Both the position numbers and the translations under genes were made by a program. 64,000 nt of DNA from JASLDZ01 sp038226305 (GTDB lineage Bacteria > Pseudomonadota > Alphaproteobacteria > Caulobacterales > Caulobacteraceae): positions 62,001 through 126,000 of the forward strand of contig JBBRQN010000006.1 of NCBI GenBank assembly GCA_038226305.1. Reading direction: 5' to 3'. This document shows, piece after piece, positions 19,075 through 27,639 of this stretch. The notes beneath the pieces were generated by a model that was not told the origin of the DNA, made no database searches, and saw nothing but the letters and a program-made list of their open reading frames with translations. How positions within the stretch are numbered: position 1 is the first letter of the stretch; each line of letters opens with the position of its first letter.

Positions 19075-19647
19075 TTGGCCCACCGCATCGGTCCCCACGG
19101 CCCCGGAGCCGCCCTGATCCGCTTCGGGCGGCTGTGGCTTGCCCTCTTCGGCCTCGCGGTGGCGGCGGCCATCGGCGGCAATCTGATCGGCCATGTGCCC
19201 ATCGGGGGAGTGGTCGATGTGGTGCTGGCCGCCACGGTGTTCGTGATGGGCGCCATGCTGCTGTTCGAGCTGTTCCAGGCCGCGACCACCCTGATCGCCG
19301 GTCACAGCGCTGCTGCCGTGGGTCGGCTGCTTCTGGCTCTTCTGGTGCTGGTGCTGCCGGCGGCCCCGCTCCTGGCGTTCAACGGCTATGCCTGGCTGCG
19401 ACATGAGCCGCTTCTGGGCGCTTCGGAGGTCTACGACAGCGTCATCGGCTGGGTGGGGCTGGCCATCGGCGGCCCGGCGAAACTCATTTCCGAAGCCATC
19501 GTCTTCTGCCTGAACGGCCGCACCGGCTACATCAGCTATGTGGGTCAGACCAAGACCGTGCTTGAGACCATCTACTACGCCCTTGGCATCTTCGCCGCGC
19601 TGCACGCCCTGCGTTCGAATACGCGCAAGGGTCTTGAGCCGATCTGA
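19075..19647 (+). CDS. integral membrane protein of unknown function
   Basis: About 190 residues with four predicted membrane segments (LIRFGRLWLALFGLAVAAAI, VVLAATVFVMGAMLLF, LLLALLVLVLPAAPLL, and ETIYYALGIFAALHAL). The start taken is TTG 19075, which has GAGGAG 8 nt upstream; ATG 19042 and GTG 19003 in the same frame have no such site. I do not recognise the family. The gene ends just before a U-tailed hairpin. Confidence 0.6.
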   Translation: MAHRIGPHGPGAALIRFGRLWLALFGLAVAAAIGGNLIGHVPIGGVVDVVLAATVFVMGAMLLFELFQAATTLIAGHSAAAVGRLLLALLVLVLPAAPLLAFNGYAWLRHEPLLGASEVYDSVIGWVGLAIGGPAKLISEAIVFCLNGRTGYISYVGQTKTVLETIYYALGIFAALHALRSNTRKGLEPI

Positions 19648-19657
19648 GCTGAGACTT

Positions 19658-19680
19658 CCGCAGTGCAAGACTGCGGTTTT
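19658..19680 (+). terminator. rho-independent terminator
   Basis: A perfect 7-bp stem CCGCAGT / ACTGCGG with loop GCAAG at 19658-19676, followed by TTTT. It begins 10 nt after the stop of the membrane protein gene. Confidence 0.8.
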
Positions 19681-19788
19681 GGCTTCATCTTGATGTGAGC
19701 TTTCAGCCGGGCCATCACGCCTGGAGGGAACCTATGCGCAGGTGTCCGTGTTCTCCCTGTCTCTCAACGACAAGGAATGGACATCCAG

Positions 19789-20412
19789 ATGACCTATGTC
19801 GCCACCGACCTTTCCGGCCCGGCCCAACCCCGTCGCGCCATCGAGCAGCCCCTGCCCCGCGCGCGCATGACGGCCCAGGCCGACACGCCGATGATGACGG
19901 GCAACCCCGTGCTGAACCGCGTGAACGGCGGTGCCACCCGCTCCAACAAGACGCCACTTCTGGTGGGTGGTGCGGTGGCTGCTCTGCTCGTGATCGGCGG
20001 GGGCAGCTGGTTCGCCCTGCAGCGCCCGGCCCCGGCCAGAACGGTCGCTCCGGTCGCCGCCGCGCCGCTGGTCAACTCGTCGGCGTCTGCAGAGCCAGTG
20101 ATCAAGCCCGCCGCCGCGACCCCCGCGCCCCGTGCGGCGACGTCAACCAAGTCCGTGGTGCGAGCGACGCCCGCGTCCGCCCCCAGCACGCGGGTCGCGG
20201 TGACCTCGCGCAAGGCGGCCCCCGTGGCTCGTGTCGCGCCTGCCAAGGTGGACGCTTCGCCCGTGGTCAGCGCCGCGCCCGTGGCTTCGGCCCCGGTGAT
20301 CGCCCCGGTGCAGGCGCAACCTGCGCCCGACCTGTCGACGTTCAAGCTGACGCCGCCCCCGGCTGAAGCGGTGACGCCGACGGCCACCCCGGCCGAGGCT
20401 CCCCAGGCCTAA
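19789..20412 (+). CDS. single-pass membrane protein with Ala/Pro-rich periplasmic tail
   Basis: About 207 residues: a cytoplasmic N-terminus of about 55 residues, one membrane helix (LLVGGAVAALLVIGGGSWFAL) and a long Ala/Pro/Val/Thr-rich tail (TPAPRAATSTKS, VARVAPAKVDASPVVSAAPV). The tail has no fold signature and looks like a flexible wall-spanning linker. ATG 19789 is preferred over ATG 19777 because the AAGGA site touches the latter. Function unknown. Confidence 0.6.
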   Translation: MTYVATDLSGPAQPRRAIEQPLPRARMTAQADTPMMTGNPVLNRVNGGATRSNKTPLLVGGAVAALLVIGGGSWFALQRPAPARTVAPVAAAPLVNSSASAEPVIKPAAATPAPRAATSTKSVVRATPASAPSTRVAVTSRKAAPVARVAPAKVDASPVVSAAPVASAPVIAPVQAQPAPDLSTFKLTPPPAEAVTPTATPAEAPQA

Positions 20413-20437
20413 CCGTCTGAAAAGCCACTGACACGCG

Positions 20438-20465
20438 CGCCGTCCGCTCATCCGAGCGGGCGGCG
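20438..20465 (+). terminator. strong hairpin after the Ala/Pro-rich gene
   Basis: A 12-bp stem with one G-U pair (CGCCGTCCGCTC / GAGCGGGCGGCG) and loop ATCC, starting 26 nt after the stop codon. There is no U tract, so its terminator role is likely but not certain. Confidence 0.5.
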
Positions 20466-20501
20466 TCGTGCGTGGTTGGGTGGCGTATTGGGGGCCAGCG
20501 C

Positions 20502-20530
20502 TTGAGGGGGCGGGAACGCTCCGCTATAGA
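20502..20530 (+). promoter_or_regulatory. Caulobacter-type promoter of the tRNA-Met gene
   Basis: TTGAGGG (20502-20508) and GCTATAGA (20523-20530) are 14 bp apart. This matches the Caulobacter housekeeping consensus TTGaCgS-N10-14-GCTANAWC well. The tRNA gene starts 75 nt downstream. Confidence 0.55.
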
Positions 20531-20604
20531 CGCCCCTCGCCCGATCCGAGGTCATACCGAGGATGGCGCGAACAGCCCGCGCGCCAGCGTCGGGCCAGTG
20601 TCGG

Positions 20605-20681
20605 GGTTGGGTAGCTCAGATGGTTAGAGCGGTGGATTCATAACCCACAGGTCGGCGGTTCGATCCCGCCCCCAACCACCA
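20605..20681 (+). tRNA. tRNA-Met (CAT), elongator
   Basis: A complete 77-nt cloverleaf with encoded CCA: acceptor GGTTGGG/CCCAACC, D stem GCTC/GAGC, anticodon loop TTCATAA, T stem GGCGG/CCGCC. The 1-72 pair is present, so it is not the initiator. Positions 4-5 are T and G, not the C-C that tRNA-Ile lysidine synthetase needs, so it is read as elongator Met. The last anticodon-stem pair (31-39) is A-C. Confidence 0.93.
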
Positions 20682-20716
20682 CTCTCCCTTGTTTCATAAG
20701 GGAAAACGGCCATAAG

Positions 20717-21751
20717 GTGACCTTTGTGACGGTGCTCCACCTCCTCGGCTCCAAGGCGGACGGCGGGGCGGAGACCTATTTCACCGACCTCGTGACCGCC
20801 CTGCACGCCGATGGCGGCGACCAGGCGGCCGCCATCCGGCCGCATCCGGCCCGGGAAGCGCTGCTCACCGCCGCCGGTGTGCCCCTGACCACGGCCCCCT
20901 TCGGCGGCCCCCTCGACCTCGTCACACGCCCCTCCGTGAAGCGCACAGCAGCAGACCTGGATGCGCGATTATTGGTGCAGTGGATGAACCGTGCCGGGCG
21001 GTTCGCGCCCAAGGGGCCGTGGTCGCGCATCGGGCGCCTCGGCGGCTACTACGACCTGAAATACTACAAGGGCTGCGACCGGCTGGTGGCCAACACCGCC
21101 GACATCCGCGACTGGCTGATCCGCGAGGGCTGGCCAGCCGACCGCGCACTGTACATCCCCAACTTCGCCGAAGCCGGACCGCACCTCGCCCTCGACCGTG
21201 CCCTGCATGACACCCCGGCAGACGCCCCATTGATCCTCGGCATGGGCCGCCTGCACACCTCCAAGGCGCACGACGTGAGCCTGCGGGCGCTGGCCGCCCT
21301 GAAGGACGCCGTGCTGTGGATCGCCGGAGCCGGCCCCCTCGCAAAGGAACTCAAGGCGCTGGCCGACACGCTCGGCGTGGGCGACCGGGTGCGGTGGCTG
21401 GGCTGGCGGGGCGACCCCTCCGCCCTGTATCGCGCGGCCGACGTGGTGGTGTTCCCCTCCCGCTACGAGCCTCTGGGCAACGTGGTGATCCAGGCCTGGG
21501 CGCACGGGGCACCGGTGGTGGCCGCCAGAAGCGTCGGCCCATCCGCCCTGATCCGCGACGGGGAAGACGGCCTCCTCGTCGATGTGGACGACCACGACGC
21601 CCTGGCCGCCGCGGTGAATCGCGTGCTGGCGTCTGACGGGCTGGCCAAACGGCTTGTGCAGGCTGGGAAGGCGCGGGTGGCGTCCGACTTCTCGCGCCCT
21701 CGGGTGCTGGCGCGCTGGCGCGAACTGTTCGCCGAACTGGGCGCGGTCTGA
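20717..21751 (+). CDS. GT4-family glycosyltransferase
   Basis: A 344-residue GT-B glycosyltransferase. The N-terminal half begins FVTVLHLLGSKADGGAETY; the C-terminal half holds GMGRLHTSKAHD, RVRWLGWRGDPSALYRAADV and the donor-site segment YEPLGNVVIQAWAHG. In the EX7E motif the second Glu is Gln here. GTG start at 20717 comes 35 nt after the tRNA. It overlaps asnB by 1 nt, so the two probably act together, perhaps in making an amidated surface sugar; that is inference. Confidence 0.87.
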   Translation: MTFVTVLHLLGSKADGGAETYFTDLVTALHADGGDQAAAIRPHPAREALLTAAGVPLTTAPFGGPLDLVTRPSVKRTAADLDARLLVQWMNRAGRFAPKGPWSRIGRLGGYYDLKYYKGCDRLVANTADIRDWLIREGWPADRALYIPNFAEAGPHLALDRALHDTPADAPLILGMGRLHTSKAHDVSLRALAALKDAVLWIAGAGPLAKELKALADTLGVGDRVRWLGWRGDPSALYRAADVVVFPSRYEPLGNVVIQAWAHGAPVVAARSVGPSALIRDGEDGLLVDVDDHDALAAAVNRVLASDGLAKRLVQAGKARVASDFSRPRVLARWRELFAELGAV

Positions 21752-23574
21752 TGTGCGGCATCGCCGGGGTGCTCGGCCCCCCCGACGACCGCCCCGAAAC
21801 GATCGCCGCCCGCGAGGCACAGGCGCGCGCCATGATCGGCAAGCTCGCCCACCGAGGGCCGGATGGGATCCGCGTGGAGACGGTGGGCGGCGCGGCGCTG
21901 GCCCACGCGCGCCTCTCGATCATCGACCTGGAGGGCGGCTGGCAGCCCCTGCACGCCGCAGGCTGCACGATCGTCGGGAACGGCGAGATCTACAACTACG
22001 TGGAGCTGATCGAGGAGTTCGGCCTCGCCGACAAGCTCACCACCGGCAGCGACTTCGAACCCCTGCTGCACCTCTACGCTCTGGAGGGTGAAAAGGCCTT
22101 CGAGCGCCTCCGCGGCATGTACGCCTTCTGCCTCATCGGCGGGGATGGGCGGACTTGGCTGGTGCGAGACCCGTTCGGGATCAAGCCGCTGGCGATCGCG
22201 TATGGCGAAAAACACCTGCTGTTTGCTTCCGAACCGCGCGCATTTAATGTTTCGATCGCGCTGCCGCAGACCTCCGCCGAAGAGCTTCTTTCGGTGGGCT
22301 ACTGCCTCTTCGGGGGCTTCCGATCGGGCTTTGTGCCGGTTCCACCGGGTGGCGTTCTCACACCGGAAGGAGCGATGCCCGAACTGTTCGCCTGCCCTGT
22401 CCCCCTTACTTCCGCTCATCCCCGCGGAAGCAGGGACCCAGGCTTAAGCGGCGGCTCAGAGGGTGACCGTAGAGCTGTGGCTCAAACCTGGGTCCCGGCT
22501 TCCGCGGGGATGAGTGCAAGTGAAGGAGAGTGGCTCGCCGAACTCGATGCCGTGCTGGAGGATAGTGTCCGCGTCCATCAACGGTCCGACGTCCCTTACG
22601 GCCTGTTCCTCTCCGGTGGCGTCGACTCCACCGCCATCGCCACCCTCATGGCGCGGCTCAACACACGCCCCGTCACCGCCTTCACCTGCGGCTTCGACGC
22701 CCCCGGAGCAGCCGACGAACGGGCGCAGGCAGAGCGAGTGGCCAAGGCGCTGAACCTCGACTGGCGCGAGACCACCTTCACCGCCGAAGACTTCTGGCGC
22801 ATCGCCCAGCAGGTGGCCTCCGCGCTGGACGACCCCACCACCGACTACGCCTGCCTGCCCACCTACAAGCTCGCCGAGGCGGCCAAAGGCACGCTCACCG
22901 TCGTGCTCTCCGGCGAGGGGGGCGACGAGCTCTTCGCGGGCTACGGCCGCTATCGCCGGGCGCTGCGGCCGACGTGGCTGGGCGGCCGGCCCGCCGAGCC
23001 CCAGATCGACGCTACTTGCCTGAAGGACGGTGGCGTCGGCGCCCTCGCCCGCTGGCGTGACGCTGCGAAGCCTCCACCCGGCCTCACCCCCCTCCAGCAA
23101 GCCCAGTGGGCCGACATCGCCACGTGGCTGCCCAACGATCTTCTGCTCAAGCTAGACCGGATGCTGATGGCGCATGGGCTGGAGGGGCGCACGCCGTTTC
23201 TCGATCGCGAGGTCGCCGCCTTCGCCTGGAGCCTGCCGGATCGGCTGAAAGTGCGCGGCCGCTACGGCAAGTGGATCCTGCGCAAATGGCTGGAGCGCGC
23301 CTGCCCCGCCGCCGACCCGTGGGCCAGGAAGCAGGGCTTCACCGTGCCCGTCGCCAGCTGGATCGCGCCTCGCGCCGCCGACCTCGGCCCGAAGGTCGCC
23401 GCCGTGCAGGGGATCGCCGAGGTCTGCGACGTGGACGCCGTGCGGGCCATCTTCGCCGACCCCACGCAGGGCAAGCACTGGTGGCCGCTGCTGTTCTATG
23501 CCCTGTGGTGGACGATCCACGTCGGCGGCGCGACGCCGGACGAGGCGTCGGAAGCGATCTGCGGCAGAGGCTAG
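21751..23574 (+). CDS. asnB: asparagine synthase (glutamine-hydrolysing) with in-frame palindromic insert
   Basis: A 607-residue two-domain amidotransferase. The class II glutaminase starts MCGIAGVLG (Cys2 nucleophile) with NGEIYNYVEL and RDPFGIKPL; the synthetase domain has the ATP loop LFLSGGVDSTAIA and SGEGGDELFAGYGRY. Between them, residues 220-257 are encoded by a 114-nt palindromic element (22408-22521). It uses Gln and ATP to amidate Asp or a related acid. It is coupled to the upstream glycosyltransferase, so it may amidate a sugar precursor rather than serve Asn supply. Its stop shares CTAG with the convergent TetR gene. Confidence 0.92.
   Translation: MCGIAGVLGPPDDRPETIAAREAQARAMIGKLAHRGPDGIRVETVGGAALAHARLSIIDLEGGWQPLHAAGCTIVGNGEIYNYVELIEEFGLADKLTTGSDFEPLLHLYALEGEKAFERLRGMYAFCLIGGDGRTWLVRDPFGIKPLAIAYGEKHLLFASEPRAFNVSIALPQTSAEELLSVGYCLFGGFRSGFVPVPPGGVLTPEGAMPELFACPVPLTSAHPRGSRDPGLSGGSEGDRRAVAQTWVPASAGMSASEGEWLAELDAVLEDSVRVHQRSDVPYGLFLSGGVDSTAIATLMARLNTRPVTAFTCGFDAPGAADERAQAERVAKALNLDWRETTFTAEDFWRIAQQVASALDDPTTDYACLPTYKLAEAAKGTLTVVLSGEGGDELFAGYGRYRRALRPTWLGGRPAEPQIDATCLKDGGVGALARWRDAAKPPPGLTPLQQAQWADIATWLPNDLLLKLDRMLMAHGLEGRTPFLDREVAAFAWSLPDRLKVRGRYGKWILRKWLERACPAADPWARKQGFTVPVASWIAPRAADLGPKVAAVQGIAEVCDVDAVRAIFADPTQGKHWWPLLFYALWWTIHVGGATPDEASEAICGRG
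22408..22521. repeat. palindromic repeat element inside asnB
   Basis: The 38-nt arm at 22408-22445 matches the reverse complement of 22484-22521 at 34 of 38 positions; core CTCATCCCCGCGGAAGC then GGGACCCAGG. The 38-nt loop lies between. Total length is 114 nt, exactly 38 codons, so the asnB frame is kept. The encoded peptide (AHPRGSRDPG ... WVPASAGM) falls in the linker between the glutaminase and synthetase domains. The structure resembles dispersed intergenic palindromes and, in effect, the in-gene Rickettsia palindromic elements. Confidence 0.88.
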
Positions 23575-24185
23575 TCGCCCCAGCCTGCCCGCAGCCGCGC
23601 CAGCCGCCGGTCGGCCTCCTTCAGGCGCTTATCGATCTCGGCCATGGTGCGGTTCAGGGCGCCTTCATCGTCGCGCCACACCTGCAGGGTGCGCGCCCAC
23701 ACCGCCGTCAACGCCGCCAGCCGCAAGGCCCCGCGGGTGCCGGAGGTGTCGACCCCCGCCCCCTCCGCCAGCGCCCGCGCCGTGCGGGGCAGGAGGGGGG
23801 CCACGACGGCGCCTTCCGCCCGGCCGATGGCGATCAGGGCGTTGCGGGCGGGCTCCATCGTTTCGACGCGGGCCATGAAGGCCTCGAACAGGCGGTCGTG
23901 GGGCGCGGCAGAGGCGTCGCCCTCGACGCTCGCCAACGCCTGCGCATCCTGCCGGGCCGCCAGCCGCGACAGCAGCGCGGCCTTGCCGGGGGCCCGGGCG
24001 TAGAGCGCGGCGAAGGGCACGCCCGCCGTGTGGGCGATGTCGCGCAGGGCGATGTCGCGCCACGGCCGGTCAGCGGCCAGCGATAGGGCGGCGTCCACCG
24101 CCCGGTCGAGCACCTGCTCGGCCGAAGGCGGCGACAGGGCGGGGGTGGAAGACGAGGCGGTGTCGGCGTCGAAGGGAGGCGTCAT
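23571..24185 (-). CDS. TetR-family transcriptional regulator
   Basis: A 204-residue regulator. The N-terminal HTH spans VLDRAVDAALSLAADRPWRD to DIAHTAGVPFAALYARAPGK; the rest is an Ala-rich helical ligand/dimer domain. ATG 24185 comes 4 nt after the proC stop and is preferred to the upstream in-frame start inside proC. Being third in ybjN-proC-tetR, it may report on that operon, but no operator is evident. The C-terminal end overlaps asnB convergently by 4 nt. Confidence 0.8.
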   Translation of the reverse strand: MTPPFDADTASSSTPALSPPSAEQVLDRAVDAALSLAADRPWRDIALRDIAHTAGVPFAALYARAPGKAALLSRLAARQDAQALASVEGDASAAPHDRLFEAFMARVETMEPARNALIAIGRAEGAVVAPLLPRTARALAEGAGVDTSGTRGALRLAALTAVWARTLQVWRDDEGALNRTMAEIDKRLKEADRRLARLRAGWGD

Positions 24186-24189
24186 CGGG

Positions 24190-25029
24190 TCAGCTCGCAG
24201 GCGGCTTCGCCGCGGCGGCGGCGATCTCGGCTCCCCGGGAGATGTTGGCCGCAATCGCCCGGCGCAAGAGCGGGGCGAAGCCTGTGACCTCGTCCATGAG
24301 CACCTTCAGCGCCGCCTCGGTGGTGCCGCCGGGCGAGGCGACCTGTCGGCGCAGGTCAGCGGGGTCGGCGCCCAGAGCGTGCAGGTGGGCAGCGGCGCCG
24401 GTGATCGTGGCCCGCGCCAGGGTGCGGGCGGCCTCTTCCGGCAGGCCTGCGTCCCGCGCCGCGGCCTCCAGCGCTTCGACGAAGGCAAAGAGGTAAGCGG
24501 GACCGGAGCCGGAGACGGCCGCGGCGGCGGGCATCAGCGCCTCGTTCCCCAGATCGACGGTCACGGCCACAGAGTCGAACATGGCGTGGCCGGCGGCGAG
24601 GGCTGCGGCGTCGGTGGCGTAAAGGCTGGCGGTGCCGCGGCCGATGGCGATGCCGGTCGTGGGCATGACCCGCACCGTGGGCCGCCCTCCGAAAGCGCGC
24701 GACACATCCGCGAGGGACACGCCCACCAGCAGGGACACGATCACCGCATGCGGCGAGAGCAGCGGCGCGTAGGCCATCGCCACCTCGCCCAGCGCCATCG
24801 GCTTTACGGCGATCACCACGGTGCGGGCGGCCAGGAGGTCAGGGTCGGGCGGATTGAGCGTCGCACCCCGCTCAGCCGCCGCCCGGGCTGGGCCTGAGAC
24901 CGTGCGGGCGCGCATCATCGTCTCGTAAGCGGCGACGCCTGCGGTCAGCCCCCAGCCATCCAGCAGCGCCCCGCCGAGCCGGCCGGCGCCGATGAGGAGG
25001 ACGGGTAGGTGCGCAGGGCGTTCGGCCAT
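24190..25029 (-). CDS. proC: pyrroline-5-carboxylate reductase
   Basis: A 279-residue NAD(P)H enzyme for the last step of proline synthesis. The Rossmann motif LLIGAGRLGGALLDGW is at the N-terminus, VIAVKP in the middle, and the C-terminal dimer domain has AVSGSGPAYLFAFVEAL and ASPGGTTEAAL, the family signature. It follows the YbjN gene by 10 bp and precedes the TetR gene by 4 bp. Confidence 0.95.
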   Translation of the reverse strand: MAERPAHLPVLLIGAGRLGGALLDGWGLTAGVAAYETMMRARTVSGPARAAAERGATLNPPDPDLLAARTVVIAVKPMALGEVAMAYAPLLSPHAVIVSLLVGVSLADVSRAFGGRPTVRVMPTTGIAIGRGTASLYATDAAALAAGHAMFDSVAVTVDLGNEALMPAAAAVSGSGPAYLFAFVEALEAAARDAGLPEEAARTLARATITGAAAHLHALGADPADLRRQVASPGGTTEAALKVLMDEVTGFAPLLRRAIAANISRGAEIAAAAAKPPAS

Positions 25030-25039
25030 GCGCGAGGCT

Positions 25040-25549
25040 TTACGCCGTGCCGACGGTCTCGAACATGCAGGCCGCCATCGCCTCTTCCGGCGACTTGGAG
25101 CCCTTGAGCAGGAAGTCGAACGCCGGGTAGAAGCGGTCGGCCGCCTCCACCGCCGCGTCGATCATGCTGGCGGCCTGAGCGAGCGTCGGGCGGTCGCCCG
25201 TGGGCAGCGGCAGGGAGTGGCGGAACACCACCTCGCCGTCTTCCGCCCACACCTCGAAATGGCCGAGCCAGACGCGCTGGTTGATCATCGACACGAGCTC
25301 GAACGCCGGGGCGCGCTTGGCGCCCTTCTCGGCGCGCATGTCCATGGAGAGGCACAGCTGCAGGCAGTCCGCCTCCGGGCGCCAGGCGAACCACATCTCG
25401 TAGTCCTTCCAGTCGCCTGCGAGGGCGAAGGCCAGGTCGCCGTCGTCGGTGCGGTCGAACTCGAGGTTCTCGGCGGCGAGCACATGCTCCACCACGTCGA
25501 GCGGATCGAGCGCCAGCTCCACTTCTTCTTCGGACTGCGGGGTGTCCAT
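25040..25549 (-). CDS. YbjN domain-containing protein
   Basis: A 169-residue cytoplasmic protein of the YbjN family: an acidic start (MDTPQSEEEVELALDPLDVV), the core DWKDYEMWFAWRPEADCLQL, and the ending ASMIDAAVEAADRFYPAFDF. The fold resembles type III secretion chaperones; in alphaproteobacteria the gene is regularly found next to proC. AGGAG lies 9 nt before ATG 25549, which excludes the longer frame. Its molecular role is not known. Confidence 0.85.
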   Translation of the reverse strand: MDTPQSEEEVELALDPLDVVEHVLAAENLEFDRTDDGDLAFALAGDWKDYEMWFAWRPEADCLQLCLSMDMRAEKGAKRAPAFELVSMINQRVWLGHFEVWAEDGEVVFRHSLPLPTGDRPTLAQAASMIDAAVEAADRFYPAFDFLLKGSKSPEEAMAACMFETVGTA

Positions 25550-25719
25550 GATGGGCGACTCCTGAGCGCGAGATGCACGCTGCCGCGGGGAGCGCGGGCA
25601 GTGGCGAATCGTGCCGTGACCATGAGGTAGACCTGCTTCGCGCCCCGGCTCAACCGAGGTCAGCCGCAAAGCGAGCGGATTGTGTGGATCACCCCCCAGA
25701 CGGGTTTAAGGGGCCGGGT

Positions 25720-25962
25720 TTACGGGGCGGTGGTTCCTGAACGCAGGGCGGCGATCTCTGCCCGCAGGGCGGCGATCTCGGCGGTCAGCACGGCCTTCAC
25801 CGCATCCAGCTCATCCCGCCGCACAAGGTCGAGCTCTGCGGCCAGGCGGTCGCCCTGGGCGCGCACCATGCCCCGCGCCTCTTCCCCCGCGGCCTGGGCG
25901 AGGCCCACGGCCCCTTCCATCGCCTTGGCGAGGTCTTCGAATAGGGGGTTCTTCGTCTGCAT
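25720..25962 (-). CDS. ubiK: UbiK-like accessory factor (BMFP domain)
   Basis: An 80-residue protein of the BMFP/YqiC family: helical N-terminus (NPLFEDLAKAMEGAVGLAQA) and a coiled-coil end with a heptad-like double repeat EIAALRAEIAALR. UbiK assists ubiquinone biosynthesis with UbiJ in proteobacteria and can fuse membranes in vitro. It is divergent from tldD with about 100 bp between the starts. Confidence 0.82.
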   Translation of the reverse strand: MQTKNPLFEDLAKAMEGAVGLAQAAGEEARGMVRAQGDRLAAELDLVRRDELDAVKAVLTAEIAALRAEIAALRSGTTAP

Positions 25963-26064
25963 GGGGCCAATATGGGCGCCGGCCGCCCGATTGCGAAGCC
26001 CCGTGCCTTGCCGCGTGAGGTTCGGGCTTGCCCCCGCGCGTGCGGATAGCGATCTAATCCACCC

Positions 26065-27495
26065 ATGAACGCCATGTCGCCCACCCCCTCCGCGCTCGAC
26101 GCTTCCGATGTTTCGCCCGAGCAGGCGCTGGATATCCTGCAGGGGGCGCTGCATGGCGCCGACGATGGCGAGCTGTTCTTCGAGACGACCGAAGCTGAAG
26201 CCCTGTTCTTCGACGACGGGCGGTTGAAGTCGGCCTCCTACGACTCGTCCGAAGGGTTCGGCCTGCGCGTCGTGGCCGGGGAAACGGCGGGCTATGCCCA
26301 TGCCAGCGAGATCACCCGGGCGGCTCTGCAGCGTGCCGCCGACAGCGCCGCCCTGGCCAAGCGCGGCTATTCTGGCGTGGCTGTCGAGGGGCCCCGCGCC
26401 ACCAACGTGAAGCTATATGGCGAGGACGACGTGCTCGCCTCTCCCGGCTTCGGCGACAAGGTGGCCCTCCTGCAGGAGATCGACGCCTTTGCCCGCGCCC
26501 GGGATCCCCGGGTGGTGCAGGTGTCGGCCTCCATCGTGGGCGAACGCCGCATCGTGGATATCCTGCGCGGCGAGGGCCGACGGGTGCGCGACGTGCGGCC
26601 GCTGGTGCGGGTGAACGTGGCGATCACCGTCGAGCGCGACGGTCGCCGCGAGTCAGGCTCGTCCGGTGCCGGCGGTCGCGCCGCCTTCTCCGCCTGGGTG
26701 CGCGAGGAGAGCTGGAAGGAGCAGGTGGACGAGGCCCTGCGCCAGGCTCTGGTCAACCTCGACGCCGTCGCCTGCCCCGCGGGCGAGATGGACGTTGTGC
26801 TCGGCCCCGGCTGGAACGGCGTCTTGCTGCACGAGGCGGTGGGTCACGGGCTGGAGGGCGACTTCAACAGGAAGGGCCTCTCCGCCTTCTCCGGCCGCAT
26901 CGGCGAGCGGGTGGCGGCCCCCGGCGTGACGATCATCGACGACGGCACGGAACCCGGCCGTCGTGGCTCGCTCACCGTGGACGACGAGGGCACGCCCACA
27001 GAACGGACCGTGCTGATCGAGGACGGCATCCTGAAGGGCTACATGCACGACCGCCTCTCGGCCCGGATGATGGGCGTGGAGGCTACCGGCAACGCGCGCC
27101 GCCAGGGCTACGCCCACATGCCCATGCCGCGCATGACCAACACCGCCATGATGGGCGGCTCACACACGCAGGCCGAGATGATCGCCTCCACCAAGCGCGG
27201 GCTCTACTGCGCGAGCTTCGCGGGCGGGCAGGTGGACATCACCAACGGCAAGTTCGTGTTCCAGTGCACCGAGGCCTACCTGATCGAGGACGGCAAGATT
27301 ACCACGCCCGTGAAGGGTGCCACCCTGATCGGCGACGGCCCTACTGCCATGACGAAGGTGAGCATGATCGGCGACGACTTCGCCTACGACCCCGGCATCG
27401 GCGTCTGCGGCAAGTCGGGCCAGGGCGTGCCGGTTGGGGTGGGCCAGCCCTCCCTGAAGATAGGCGGGCTGACGGTGGGCGGCACGGCGATCTGA
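26065..27495 (+). CDS. tldD: metalloprotease TldD
   Basis: A 476-residue subunit of the TldD/TldE protease that trims antitoxins and modified peptides. The zinc/catalytic motif HEAVGH is at residues 256-261 (HExxxH) in LLHEAVGHGLEGDFNRKG, and the C-terminal end has GKSGQGVPVGVGQPSLKIGG. The partner TldE is not in the window. The gene stands alone, divergent from ubiK. Confidence 0.96.
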   Translation: MNAMSPTPSALDASDVSPEQALDILQGALHGADDGELFFETTEAEALFFDDGRLKSASYDSSEGFGLRVVAGETAGYAHASEITRAALQRAADSAALAKRGYSGVAVEGPRATNVKLYGEDDVLASPGFGDKVALLQEIDAFARARDPRVVQVSASIVGERRIVDILRGEGRRVRDVRPLVRVNVAITVERDGRRESGSSGAGGRAAFSAWVREESWKEQVDEALRQALVNLDAVACPAGEMDVVLGPGWNGVLLHEAVGHGLEGDFNRKGLSAFSGRIGERVAAPGVTIIDDGTEPGRRGSLTVDDEGTPTERTVLIEDGILKGYMHDRLSARMMGVEATGNARRQGYAHMPMPRMTNTAMMGGSHTQAEMIASTKRGLYCASFAGGQVDITNGKFVFQCTEAYLIEDGKITTPVKGATLIGDGPTAMTKVSMIGDDFAYDPGIGVCGKSGQGVPVGVGQPSLKIGGLTVGGTAI

Positions 27496-27639
27496 CCGGT
27501 CTGGACGGCGGCCAGATTACGGATCGTCCATCAGAACGCTGTCAGCATTGCCTTGATTTAACTCACATTTCCAGCTTGTAACTCGGTTCCACCACAGAGC
27601 TGCGCCAAACCCTGCTCAACAAGAGTTGGGGAAGTTCAG

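Noticed and set aside
25743..25782. Tandem DNA repeat near the ubiK stop
   Set aside because: It encodes the heptad-like EIAALR repeat of the UbiK coiled coil and needs no other explanation.
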